From RBG-16-66-20 sp036262835 (GTDB lineage Bacteria > Pseudomonadota > Gammaproteobacteria > Burkholderiales > SG8-39): a DNA stretch of 64,000 bases. The notes under the pieces are model-generated. The model worked only from the letters and a program-made list of their open reading frames with translations. It was not told the DNA's origin and did not search any database. This document shows positions 24,643-33,432 of the stretch, one piece after another (position 1 is the stretch's first letter; every line of letters starts with the position of its first letter). The position numbers were made by a program, and so were the translations under genes. The stretch lies in contig DATAID010000105.1 of assembly GCA_036262835.1 (NCBI GenBank), forward strand, positions 1 through 64,000, written 5' to 3'.

Positions 24643-25574
24643 GCGGCGAAGTGATCGAACCCGCGCTCGATCGGAACCGGCTTGCGGTTGCGGTCGATCA
24701 CGGTGAGGATCGGATTGCCCTTCTCGATCACGCCCACCCGCGCGAGCGGCAGGCCAAGCTCCTTCGAGACCGCTGCGAGGGCTTCGCGCCGCTTTTTTTC
24801 CGCGGTGAAAACGAGCTCATAGTCGTCGCCGCCCGAAAGGATGAGCCTGCGGTGCGCTTTTTTCTTTCTCACGTCGGCCGAAGAAGGCAGCAGCTCCATT
24901 TCCACGACTGCTCCTACTCCGGAGGCCTCGAGGATGTGGCCGAGGTCCTGCGCGAAGCCGTCGGACACGTCGATCGCCGCGCTCGCCAGGCCAAGAAGGC
25001 GCTCGCCGAGGGCCACGCGCGGCTCGGGCTCATCCAGCCGCCGGGCCGCCGCCGCGATCTCGGGATGCGCGAGCCCGAGCGCCGCGCCGCCGAGCTCGCC
25101 CGACACCCACACATCGTCCCCCGGCGCGGCGCCGCTTCGCCTCAGGGCCCGTCCGGCCGCCACTTCACCGAGGATCGTGACGCCGATCGCAAGCGGAGAA
25201 GAGGCGGGCCCGCGCGTCGTGTCGCCGCCGACCAGGTCCACGCCGAAGCGCGCCGCAAGCGCATAGAAGCCTTCTGCAAAAGACGCGAGCCAGGCCTCGT
25301 TCGCCTCGGGCAGCGCGAGGGCGAGGGTCGCCCAGCGCGGGCTCGCGCCCATCGCCGCCATGTCGGACAGGTTGACCGCGAGCGCCTTGTGGCCGAGCTT
25401 GCGCGCGTCCGCCCCGGCGCGGAAATGCCGCCCTTCGACGAGCAGATCGGTCGAGACGGCGAGCTCGCGGCCTGCCGCGGGCTTCACCAGCGCGGCATCG
25501 TCGCCCACGCCGAGGAGCGCCCCCGGCGCCGGGCGCGCAAAGTATCGCCGGATGAGCTCGAACTCGGAGGGCAC
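24639..25574 (-). CDS. thiL: Thiamine-monophosphate kinase
   Basis: A 311-residue AIR-synthase-fold kinase that makes thiamine diphosphate from the monophosphate with ATP. Motifs include GVGDDAALVKP, STDLLVEGRHF, NLSDMAAMGASPR, GGDTTRG and SGGDDYEL. The start is GTG at 25574, fitting the family's usual MPSEFELIRRYF-like beginning; no strong Shine-Dalgarno precedes it. It lies 9 nt downstream of nusB. Confidence 0.95.
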   Translation of the reverse strand: MPSEFELIRRYFARPAPGALLGVGDDAALVKPAAGRELAVSTDLLVEGRHFRAGADARKLGHKALAVNLSDMAAMGASPRWATLALALPEANEAWLASFAEGFYALAARFGVDLVGGDTTRGPASSPLAIGVTILGEVAAGRALRRSGAAPGDDVWVSGELGGAALGLAHPEIAAAARRLDEPEPRVALGERLLGLASAAIDVSDGFAQDLGHILEASGVGAVVEMELLPSSADVRKKKAHRRLILSGGDDYELVFTAEKKRREALAAVSKELGLPLARVGVIEKGNPILTVIDRNRKPVPIERGFDHFAA

Positions 25575-25583
25575 GCAGGAAGG

Positions 25584-26024
25584 CTAGCCGCCGGGCGCGG
25601 CTTCGCCCGGCCTCAGCTCGCGCGCGAGCTTCTGCAGCACGCCGTTCACGAACTTGTGTCCGCCCGTGCCGCCGAAGCTTTTCCCCAGCTCGATCGCCTC
25701 GTTCAGCACGACCTTGAACGGCGTCTCGGGATGCGCGTCGAGCTCGTGCGCGCCGATGAGCAGGATGACGCGCTCGACCGGCGAAAGCGAGGCGAGGCTG
25801 CGGTCGAGGTAAGGGGAGATTCTTTCTTCCAGGGTTTGGTTCTTGAGGATGACCTGCGAAATCAGGTCCGAGGCGAGCTGCTGGTCGCACTTGTCCCAGC
25901 CCTCGAGCGTGCGGGCATGGTCCAGGGCGTCGCCGCCGCCGAGCTTCCAGCCGTAGAGCGCCTGCAGGGCGACTTCGCGGGCGCGATGGCGCGCCACGGC
26001 GCGCCCGGCGTCTTTCAGCGCCAT
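25584..26024 (-). CDS. nusB: Transcription antitermination factor NusB
   Basis: A 146-residue all-helical RNA-binding protein. It has the N-terminal ARxxALQALYxW motif (RAREVALQALYGW), LDRSLASLSPVERVILLIGAHEL and the C-terminal VLNEAIELGKSFGG. NusB with NusE binds boxA RNA in rRNA antitermination. ATG at 26024 lies inside the end of ribH (10-nt overlap), the common ribH-nusB arrangement. Confidence 0.96.
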   Translation of the reverse strand: MALKDAGRAVARHRAREVALQALYGWKLGGGDALDHARTLEGWDKCDQQLASDLISQVILKNQTLEERISPYLDRSLASLSPVERVILLIGAHELDAHPETPFKVVLNEAIELGKSFGGTGGHKFVNGVLQKLARELRPGEAAPGG

Positions 26025-26440
26025 TTTTCGGCGAGGCGCGAGCGCAGGCGCGCCATCTCGATCGCGACGCGCACCGCTTCGGCCCCCTTGTCCTTGCGCT
26101 CGAGCGCCTGCTTCTCGTTGTCGGTGGTGAGAATGCCGTTGCCGACCGGCAGGCCGTACTCGAGCGCCACGTCCATCAGGCCGCGCGCCGACTCGTTCGC
26201 GACCACCTCGAAGTGGTAGGTATCGCCCCGGATGACCGCGCCGATCGCCGCGAGCGCATCGAAGCGCTGCGACTGCGCCAGCCATTGCAGCGCGAGCGGA
26301 ATCTCGAGCGCGCCGGCGACCTCGACGAACTCGGCCTGCGCCCCCTGGCGCGAAACCTCGGCGCGCGCGGAATCGAGGAGCGCCTTGCAGATCTCCTCGT
26401 TGAAGCGGGAATGAACGATGCCGATGCGCAAGGCTTTCAT
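26015..26440 (-). CDS. ribH: 6,7-dimethyl-8-ribityllumazine synthase
   Basis: A 141-residue lumazine synthase. It shows IVHSRFNEEI, VAGALEIPLALQWLA, GAVIRGDTYHFEVVANES (with the catalytic His) and PVGNGILTTDNEKQALER. It condenses the aminouracil and dihydroxybutanone phosphate precursors in riboflavin synthesis. It lies 13 nt downstream of the RibB gene, so the two steps are coexpressed. Confidence 0.97.
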   Translation of the reverse strand: MKALRIGIVHSRFNEEICKALLDSARAEVSRQGAQAEFVEVAGALEIPLALQWLAQSQRFDALAAIGAVIRGDTYHFEVVANESARGLMDVALEYGLPVGNGILTTDNEKQALERKDKGAEAVRVAIEMARLRSRLAEKWR

Positions 26441-26453
26441 CGGCCCTGCGGGG

Positions 26454-27578
<1,125 letters not shown>

Positions 27579-27600
27579 GGCCCGATTATAGGCCGCCGCG

Positions 27601-28440
27601 TTACTCGAGGCCGAACGCCTGCTTCATGCCCTTGTAGGCTTGCTGCGAGAGCGACCACTGCCGGCCGCCGACCAGGCCGCCGTCCACCACGAGGTTGTGG
27701 CCGTTGACGAAGCTGGCGGCGTCCGACGCGAGGAAGACCGCGGCATTGGCGATGTCTTCGGTCAGCCCGGCGCGCGGAATCGGCTGCAGCTTCTCCAATC
27801 CCGCCTTGACCGCCTCGGCGCTCTTCTCGGCCGCCTCGGTCGGCAGGCCGAGCGCCTTGCCGAAGATGCCGGTGGCGATGCCGCCCGGCGAGATGCAGTT
27901 GACGCGCACGCGCGATTCGCCGAGCTGCATGGCGACGCAGGTCGAAAGGTGCACGACCGCCGCCTTGGCGGCGCTGTAGACCATCGAGCTGGAGAGCCCC
28001 GCGCGCAGCGCGGCAACGCTGCCGTTGTTGATGATGCTGCCGCCGCCCTGCTTCACCATGATCGGCGCGACGTGCTTCATGCCGAGCATGACGCTTCTCA
28101 CCAGCGTGGCCATCGCCGCGTCGAAGCCCTCCACCGGCACGGTCTCGATGCCGCCTGTCGGCGCCGGGCCGCCGGCGTTGTTGAAAAGGACGTCGATGCG
28201 GCCGAACTCCGTCGCGCACGCATCGATCACCCTCCGCATGTCCGCTTCCTGGGTCACATCGGCGCGCACGAAGCGGGCGCGCTCGCGCCCGATGGATTTT
28301 TCCACTTCGGCGCCGAGCTTCTCGCGCCGGCCGCAGAAGACGACCCTCGCGCCCTCCTCGACGAAGCGCTCGACCGTGCGTCGCCCGATGCCGCTGGTCG
28401 CGCCGGTAACGATCGCGAACTTGCCCTCGAGCGCGCCCAC
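27601..28440 (-). CDS. Short-chain dehydrogenase/reductase
   Basis: A 279-residue classical SDR. It has the cofactor motif TGATSGIG, NNAG, the catalytic Ser-Tyr-Lys set with YSAAK (Tyr and Lys), and PGGIATG after it. The C-terminus has the usual NGHNLVVDGG. The basic residue after the second strand (CGRR) suggests NADP preference. The substrate is unknown. The start is GTG at 28440. It sits between rplS and ribBX, 9 and 22 nt away, an unusual insertion between translation and riboflavin genes. Confidence 0.9.
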   Translation of the reverse strand: MGALEGKFAIVTGATSGIGRRTVERFVEEGARVVFCGRREKLGAEVEKSIGRERARFVRADVTQEADMRRVIDACATEFGRIDVLFNNAGGPAPTGGIETVPVEGFDAAMATLVRSVMLGMKHVAPIMVKQGGGSIINNGSVAALRAGLSSSMVYSAAKAAVVHLSTCVAMQLGESRVRVNCISPGGIATGIFGKALGLPTEAAEKSAEAVKAGLEKLQPIPRAGLTEDIANAAVFLASDAASFVNGHNLVVDGGLVGGRQWSLSQQAYKGMKQAFGLE

Positions 28441-28449
28441 CGGGCCGCC

Positions 28450-28839
28450 TTACTCCTTGGCGTCGCCTTCGCCCGCGCCGGCCTTCTCGCCGATTTTTTC
28501 CCGGATCCGGGCGCCCTTGCCGGAGAGCGCGCGCAGGTAGTAGAGCTTGGCCCGGCGGACCTCGCCCTTGCGCTTCAGCTCGATCCCGGCGATGAGCGGG
28601 GAATAGGTCTGGAAGGTGCGCTCGACGCCCTCGCCCGAAGAGATCTTGCGCACGATGAAGGAAGAGCGCAACCCGCGGTTGCGCTTCGCGATGACGAGGC
28701 CCTCGAAGGCCTGCTCGCGCTTCTTGTCGCCTTCCACCACGTTCACGCGCACGATGACGGTGTCGCCGGGCGAGAACTCCGGAATCGACTTCTTCATGCG
28801 CTGCATCTCTTCGTGCTCGAGCTTCTGGATCAGGTTCAT
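28450..28839 (-). CDS. rplS: 50S ribosomal protein L19
   Basis: A 129-residue L19. It shows PEFSPGDTVIVRVNVVEGDKKR, QAFEGLVIAKRNRGLRSSFIVRKISSGEGVERTF and KGEVRRAKLYYLRALSGK, with a short Gly/Ala/Glu tail. ATG at 28839 overlaps the trmD stop by 4 nt. It is the last of the rpsP-rimM-trmD-rplS set. Confidence 0.97.
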   Translation of the reverse strand: MNLIQKLEHEEMQRMKKSIPEFSPGDTVIVRVNVVEGDKKREQAFEGLVIAKRNRGLRSSFIVRKISSGEGVERTFQTYSPLIAGIELKRKGEVRRAKLYYLRALSGKGARIREKIGEKAGAGEGDAKE

Positions 28840-29573
28840 GACTCGCTCTCCTGCTGGAACTCCGCCAGCAAATGCTGTTCGTCCGTGCTCAGCCTGCGCG
28901 CCTCGAGGAGGTCGGGCCTCCTCAACCACGTGCGGCCGAGCGCCTGCTTCAACCGCCAGCGCCGGATGTTCGCTGCATGTCCCGACAACAGGACTTCCGG
29001 CACCTTCTCGCCGCCGTACTGCTCCGGCCGCGTGTACTGCGGGCAGTCGAGCAATCCGTCGGTGAAGGATTCCTGCACCGCCGACTGCTCGTCGCCGAGC
29101 GCCCCGGGGATCTGGCGCACCACGGCGTCGATCACCGCCATCGCCGCGAGCTCGCCGCCCGAGAGCACGTAGTCGCCGAGCGAAAGCTCCTCGTCGACCC
29201 GACGAGCAATCAGCCGCTCGTCGATTCCTTCGTACCGGCCGCACAGGAAAGTCAGGGATTCCTCCCTCGAGAGCTCGAGCACCGTTCGGTGATCGAGCCT
29301 CTTTCCTTGCGGCGACAGATAGACCACTCTGCCGCCGCCCGCCTGCTTCGCCGCGTCCAGCGCCTTTTCCAGCGGCCCGGCCAGCATCACCATCCCCGGC
29401 CCGCCCCCGTACGGCCGATCATCGACCGTGCGGTGATTGTCCCTGGTGAAGTCGCGCGGATTCCACAGCTCGAGCGACCACAAGCCCGCCTGCAGCGCCC
29501 GGGAGGTGATGCCGCTCTTCGTCACCGCGGCGAACATCTCCGGGAAAATCGTCACTGCATGGAAGCGGATCAC
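28836..29573 (-). CDS. trmD: tRNA (guanine37-N1)-methyltransferase
   Basis: A 245-residue SPOUT methyltransferase with a trefoil knot that methylates G37 of tRNAs reading CNN and some other codons. Motifs are FPEMFAAVTKSGITSRA, DDRPYGGGPGMVM, CGRYEGIDERL, SLGDYVLSGGELAAM and the C-terminal RPEQYGG. I chose GTG at 29573, which gives the normal family start and has GGGGAG 7 nt upstream; GTG at 29588 is the alternative. Confidence 0.96.
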   Translation of the reverse strand: MIRFHAVTIFPEMFAAVTKSGITSRALQAGLWSLELWNPRDFTRDNHRTVDDRPYGGGPGMVMLAGPLEKALDAAKQAGGGRVVYLSPQGKRLDHRTVLELSREESLTFLCGRYEGIDERLIARRVDEELSLGDYVLSGGELAAMAVIDAVVRQIPGALGDEQSAVQESFTDGLLDCPQYTRPEQYGGEKVPEVLLSGHAANIRRWRLKQALGRTWLRRPDLLEARRLSTDEQHLLAEFQQESES

Positions 29574-29604
29574 CCGTCCACTCCCCACTTTTCAAGCCGA
29601 CTGC

Positions 29605-30066
29605 TCACCAGTCGGCTCCCCATTCCACTTCAATCCTTCGCGCCGCCAGGTCCACACGCTTCACATACGCCGGCACCCAGGGCAGCAACCTCGTTCTGTC
29701 GCCGGAAACCTCCATCACGTCGTGCGCGCCGTTGTTCGACATCGCCTTCACCACGCCGAGCACCACGCCCGCTTCGTTCACCACCTCCAGCCCGACCAGG
29801 TCGGTCCAGTAATGCTGTCCTTCGCCGAGCTTCGGCCGCTCGATGACGACCGGCTTGCCCTTGAACTCCTGCGCCCGCTCCGGCGTCTCGATGCCGGCAA
29901 GCTTGGCGAGAAGCCGTCCCGAGTGCACGCGGGCTTCCTCGACCGCGAACTCGGCGCCTTCCAGCCACCAGCGGCGCTGCCGCGCGAGCAGTTCCGGATC
30001 GTCCACCGCCACCTTCATCCAGCCGCGCACGCCGTAGGAGCCGGCGACGCGCCCGAACTCGATCAA
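29605..30066 (-). CDS. rimM: Ribosome maturation factor RimM
   Basis: About 153 residues. The N-terminal RimM domain begins FGRVAGSYGVRGW, and the PRC-barrel domain contains YWTDLVGLEVVNEAGVVLGVV and LLPWVPAYVKRVDLAARRI. RimM acts in 30S head maturation with S19. The start is uncertain. TTG at 30066, just after the rpsP stop, gives the usual start; TTG at 30096 inside rpsP would add ten residues. Neither has a clear Shine-Dalgarno. Confidence 0.93.
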   Translation of the reverse strand: MIEFGRVAGSYGVRGWMKVAVDDPELLARQRRWWLEGAEFAVEEARVHSGRLLAKLAGIETPERAQEFKGKPVVIERPKLGEGQHYWTDLVGLEVVNEAGVVLGVVKAMSNNGAHDVMEVSGDRTRLLPWVPAYVKRVDLAARRIEVEWGADW

Positions 30067-30070
30067 TTGC

Positions 30071-30328
30071 TCAGGCGGCTTTTTTGGACTTGCCAAACTT
30101 CTTCACGAGCCGCACCACCGTCGGCGAAAGGCGCGCGCCCCTGCCTTCCCAGTGCTTCACGCGCTCGACGTCCACGCGCAGCGCCTCCCGGCCTTCGGGC
30201 GCCTTCGGATCGTAGAAGCCGAGGCGCTCGAGAAACCTGCCGGTCGCCGCGCGGCGCGAATCGGCCACCACAACGTGATAGAAGGGCCGCTTGTTGGCGC
30301 CCGTGCGCGCCAGTCGAATCACCACCAT
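30071..30328 (-). CDS. rpsP: 30S ribosomal protein S16
   Basis: An 85-residue S16 of normal length with MVVIRLARTGANKRPFYHVVVADSR and the DVERVKHWEGRGARLSPTV segment. It is the first gene of the rpsP-rimM-trmD-rplS operon and lies downstream of a good promoter candidate. The basic tail contains KKFGKSKK. Confidence 0.97.
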   Translation of the reverse strand: MVVIRLARTGANKRPFYHVVVADSRRAATGRFLERLGFYDPKAPEGREALRVDVERVKHWEGRGARLSPTVVRLVKKFGKSKKAA

Positions 30329-30361
30329 TTTAGGGATCCCGTGCCTTGCGAAAAGGCGCGG

Positions 30362-30391
30362 ATTATACGGGAAAAATCAGCACTTTGGGAA
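30362..30391 (-). promoter_or_regulatory. Candidate sigma-70 promoter of the rpsP operon
   Basis: On the minus strand a perfect TATAAT (30362-30367) lies 18 bp downstream of TTCCCA (30386-30391). The start point would leave a leader of about 27 nt before the rpsP ATG. This is the only strong promoter I could see for the minus-strand gene train that follows. Confidence 0.65.
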
Positions 30392-30427
30392 GGCTTCGCC
30401 CGGGCCGTACTGTCGCTTTCTTCCCCG

Positions 30428-31534
30428 ATGGCCGAGCACAAGGAACGCAGGCACAAGCGCTATCCGATCCGCTGGAAGGCGGCGGTGGTGTTCGAGAAGA
30501 CGCTCGCGCGGCCGATCCTGCACACGGAAACCTTCGACCTTTCGGCGGGCGGCGGCGCCATCCGGACCGACTACGCCGACCTGACCGGGGCGACCGTGAC
30601 GATCCTGCTCGCCCTGCCGACGCGCCAGACGAACGAGACGCAAAGGGTGATGCGGCTCCTCGCCCGGGTCGTCTCCTCGTTGCAGGCGCCCGGGGTCACC
30701 GGATACCGGCATGGCATGAGCTTCGTCAATCCGTCGGCCGAAAGCGTTGCCGGTCTGGAGGAGTTGCTCAAGGCAGCCGCCTCGGGCGGCACCGGCGTGG
30801 ACCCCGCGGACGCGGCGCTCGCCGCAGCGGCAAAGAGCTCGGCCGCGCCGGCGCCCGCCGCCCCGGTGGGGCGGCTCGCGGCGCTCAAGGCGGCGGCCCA
30901 GAAAGTCGCCGACGACGCGGCGCGGGCCAAGGCCGAATCCAAGGAGGAGAAGGAAGACAAGGTGAGCGAGGCGCTCAAGCGCACCTACTTCTATCTGAAG
31001 GATCTCGTCGCCCAGCTCGACGTGCTCAAGCCGGAGATGCCCGCCAAGAATTACGCGATCCACGGCGTGCCCGAATTCACCGACTTCGCCTGGGACGTGG
31101 GTCACCTCGACCTGCGCACGCGAGAGGTCACGCCGATCCGCAAGCTCTTCACGCGCGTAACCCTCGACTACCGCCTCTCCAAAGGTAAGCCGATCCTCAA
31201 GGTCGAGCGCCCTTCGCCCGCCAACGACCGGCTGCGCCAGGTTCTCAAGGACTACCAGCTCGGCTTTTCCTCCCGCGACGAGAAGAACGAGCGCGGCGCC
31301 ATTCTCAAGACGATCTTCGGTATCAACTTCGAGGTGCTGTGCCAGCTGCATTTCGAGGGCGACTACGAGCGTCACAAGCTCGTCCTGAAAACGCGCAATG
31401 TCGAGCGCTTCGGCCATGGCGAGCACCTGATCGCGCCCGAGGCCGTCACGCAGGAAGCGCTCGAAGAGCTGACGGGATACGTCCTTTGCGAGTCGCGCAG
31501 CGTCGGCCCGCTGCTCCTGAAGACCTTCGGCTAA
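30428..31534 (+). CDS. PilZ-domain protein with uncharacterised C-terminal domain
   Basis: A 368-residue protein. The N-terminal PilZ domain has both c-di-GMP-binding motifs: RRHKR (Arg7, Arg11) and DLSAGG (Asp37-Gly42). An Ala-rich linker with coiled-coil character (about 115-175) joins it to a C-terminal domain (about 180-368) that I do not recognise, starting LKRTYFYLKDLVAQLD. No signal or membrane span is present. ATG at 30428 is divergent from rpsP. It converges with the J-domain gene, whose stop overlaps by 4 nt. It is probably a cytoplasmic c-di-GMP effector. Confidence 0.85.
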   Translation: MAEHKERRHKRYPIRWKAAVVFEKTLARPILHTETFDLSAGGGAIRTDYADLTGATVTILLALPTRQTNETQRVMRLLARVVSSLQAPGVTGYRHGMSFVNPSAESVAGLEELLKAAASGGTGVDPADAALAAAAKSSAAPAPAAPVGRLAALKAAAQKVADDAARAKAESKEEKEDKVSEALKRTYFYLKDLVAQLDVLKPEMPAKNYAIHGVPEFTDFAWDVGHLDLRTREVTPIRKLFTRVTLDYRLSKGKPILKVERPSPANDRLRQVLKDYQLGFSSRDEKNERGAILKTIFGINFEVLCQLHFEGDYERHKLVLKTRNVERFGHGEHLIAPEAVTQEALEELTGYVLCESRSVGPLLLKTFG

Positions 31535-31842
31535 CGCCGGTTCGCTTGCATCGCCTGCTCGAAGGCGTCGTTCAGCTTGCGCGTCATGCGCTGCGCCGCC
31601 TCGCGCGCCTCCGGGCCCCGGTCAAAGACACGGTCGGGGTGATGCTCGGCGCTTTTCGCGAGGTAAGCCTCGCGGATCTGCTCCACGGAGGCCTGCGGGC
31701 CGACGCCGAGGATGTCGTGCCAGGCCTCGACTGAGGCTGGCGCGGCCGGAGCTTCGGCCTTCTTTTTCGGCCAGAAGAAATCGACGATCCAGTAGCCGAT
31801 CAGGAAGAAGACGACGATCGCGACGAGCTCAAAGCCTTCCAT
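31531..31842 (-). CDS. Membrane-tethered J-domain protein
   Basis: A 103-residue protein. One transmembrane helix (about 5-23) is followed by a Lys/Ala/Pro linker and a J domain (about 40-103) with DILGV and the HPD motif (AEHHPDRV). J domains stimulate the ATPase of DnaK-type Hsp70. The start at ATG 31842 is chosen because the span begins at once. It overlaps the upstream membrane gene by 14 nt, so it is the last gene of a three-gene membrane cluster. Confidence 0.85.
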   Translation of the reverse strand: MEGFELVAIVVFFLIGYWIVDFFWPKKKAEAPAAPASVEAWHDILGVGPQASVEQIREAYLAKSAEHHPDRVFDRGPEAREAAQRMTRKLNDAFEQAMQANRR

Positions 31843-32539
31843 GGCCCGCCTCCGGCTCAAGCCGCTGCGCCAGCTCCGCGAGCTTGGCATGGTGACTGTC
31901 GGCCTCGTCGGTTTCCTGCATCGCTTCGGCCACCTGCCCCGCCAGATCGGCGCGAGCCCTGGGCCGTTCCGAATCGGGAACCAGCCGGATTGCGCTGGCG
32001 GCGTCGACGCCCAGCACCATGCCGACCCCTGAGGCGCGCAGGCAATTCACCGAGAGCGGCAGGCAGACGATCCAGCCGAAGCCGAGTCCCGCAAGCGGTC
32101 GCACCGGAATGGAATTTTTCCTGAAGTTCAGAAAAAGAAAGACCAGCATGACCACCGCGTTGAGATAGGCCAGCGCGAGCGTCACGAGGAGCGGCCAGCC
32201 CGGCGCCCGATAAAGGCAGAGCGGCAGCACGACAAAGACGATCACAAACTGCATCGCGGCCGGGATGGCAAGCGGCGCGTGAGCGCGCACGGCTTTGCCG
32301 AGCTTTATTCCCGCCGTCCCTGAAAACAAGGGCAAGGAGCAAAAAGCGGGAAGGAAAGGCGTCAACGGATTCATCAGCGCGACCACCTTGCCGGAGATCT
32401 GGTAGTGCCGGGAGCCAAAGGAGAGAGCCATGTTGCGCCCGCGCGCCTCGATCAGCGCCTGCCCGCGCTCAAGCAGCACCACGCAGTCGAAGAGATAGAT
32501 CGCGGCGGCGAGCGCGACGAGCGCCGCCTCGCCGATCAT
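31829..32539 (-). CDS. Multi-span membrane protein, function unknown
   Basis: A 236-residue protein with about five hydrophobic segments: 4-22, 52-72, 88-110, 116-138 and 145-165. A cytoplasmic-looking, charged C-terminal tail (about 185-236) follows, with a heptad-like pattern. The conserved-looking features are FGSRHYQISGKVV near residue 41 and NFRKNSIPVRPLAGL. I do not recognise the family. ATG at 32539 overlaps the DUF2167 stop by 4 nt, and its own end overlaps the J-domain gene. Confidence 0.75.
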   Translation of the reverse strand: MIGEAALVALAAAIYLFDCVVLLERGQALIEARGRNMALSFGSRHYQISGKVVALMNPLTPFLPAFCSLPLFSGTAGIKLGKAVRAHAPLAIPAAMQFVIVFVVLPLCLYRAPGWPLLVTLALAYLNAVVMLVFLFLNFRKNSIPVRPLAGLGFGWIVCLPLSVNCLRASGVGMVLGVDAASAIRLVPDSERPRARADLAGQVAEAMQETDEADSHHAKLAELAQRLEPEAGHGRL

Positions 32540-33414
32540 TGCTGGCCGGGCGAGGGCGGGGCGGGCGGCGGAACGTCGCGCCGGCCGAGCAGGCGCTTGA
32601 GCAGCGACCAGCCGCCGGCGATCGCGCCGCCGATGATGACCCAGAGGAACTTGCCGAGCGACTTGAGCAGCCCCGACTTTGCCGCCGCCGCCGCGGCGCC
32701 GCCGATCACGAGCGCCGCCAGTCCGTACTCGGCGATCTTGTCGCCCGACTTGAACTCGGCGTAGCGCTCGCCCGAGACGAACTCGTAGCCTTTCAGCGCG
32801 CCGCTGAACGCCTTCATGTCCTCGTTCAGCGTCTGCGGCGAGGTGACGAGCACCGCGCTCATCACGCCGGTGCGCCCGAGGATCCGGCTCGTGTAGTTGA
32901 CGTTGGTGCGGCCCTTCTCGTCGCGCAGCCGCAGGCCCCACTCGAGCCGCTTGCTGTCGCTGTCGTAGTGCGGCGGCACGTGCCACCCGTCGGTGTAGAT
33001 GGGCGACATGCCGAGGCGCTGGCGCTCCTCGTTGCCGCGCTCGTCGCCCGATTTGAGGTCTTTCAGCAGCTGCTCGGCGTCGATTTTCTCGTCGTCCTTC
33101 ACGTAGCCGATCGGGTCGAACGAGAACACCGCGAACCAGTCGAGCGACGCCGGCGCGATCATGTAGTGGCCGTCGCGCGGCGGGTTGCCCATGAGCTCGA
33201 TGAAGCGGCGCGTGTTGCGCTCATCCAGGAACGCGTAGCCCTGCGGGATTTTGATCGTCGCCTTGCCGGCGATCGCGCCGTCGCCCGGCCCTTTCTGCCA
33301 GGCGAGCTTCTGCAGCTCCTGCAGCACGTAGTTCGCGTCGCGCGAGCCCGGGCTCTGCGCGAGCGCAGGCGTGGCGAAGACCAGCAGCAGAAGAAACATG
33401 CGAACCCACGTCAT
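32536..33414 (-). CDS. DUF2167 membrane-anchored exported protein
   Basis: A 292-residue protein. A Sec signal (ending ATPALA) precedes a periplasmic domain with DUF2167 signatures: KIPQGYAFLDERNT, the WFAVFSFDPIGYVKDDEKID block, GWHVPPHYD, LEWGLRLRD and NYTSRILGRTGVMSAVLV. One or two C-terminal hydrophobic segments (about 230-275) anchor it in the inner membrane. Its function is unknown. ATG at 33414 has GGGGGA 6-7 nt upstream, preferred over GTG at 33420. It follows ffh by 18 nt. Confidence 0.85.
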   Translation of the reverse strand: MTWVRMFLLLLVFATPALAQSPGSRDANYVLQELQKLAWQKGPGDGAIAGKATIKIPQGYAFLDERNTRRFIELMGNPPRDGHYMIAPASLDWFAVFSFDPIGYVKDDEKIDAEQLLKDLKSGDERGNEERQRLGMSPIYTDGWHVPPHYDSDSKRLEWGLRLRDEKGRTNVNYTSRILGRTGVMSAVLVTSPQTLNEDMKAFSGALKGYEFVSGERYAEFKSGDKIAEYGLAALVIGGAAAAAAKSGLLKSLGKFLWVIIGGAIAGGWSLLKRLLGRRDVPPPAPPSPGQQ

Positions 33415-33432
33415 CCCCACTCCCCCGCGGTT

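Noticed and set aside
28840..29244. In-frame upstream extension of rplS to 264 residues
   Set aside because: The extension lies inside trmD in another frame; ATG at 28839 gives a normal L19 with stop-start overlap.
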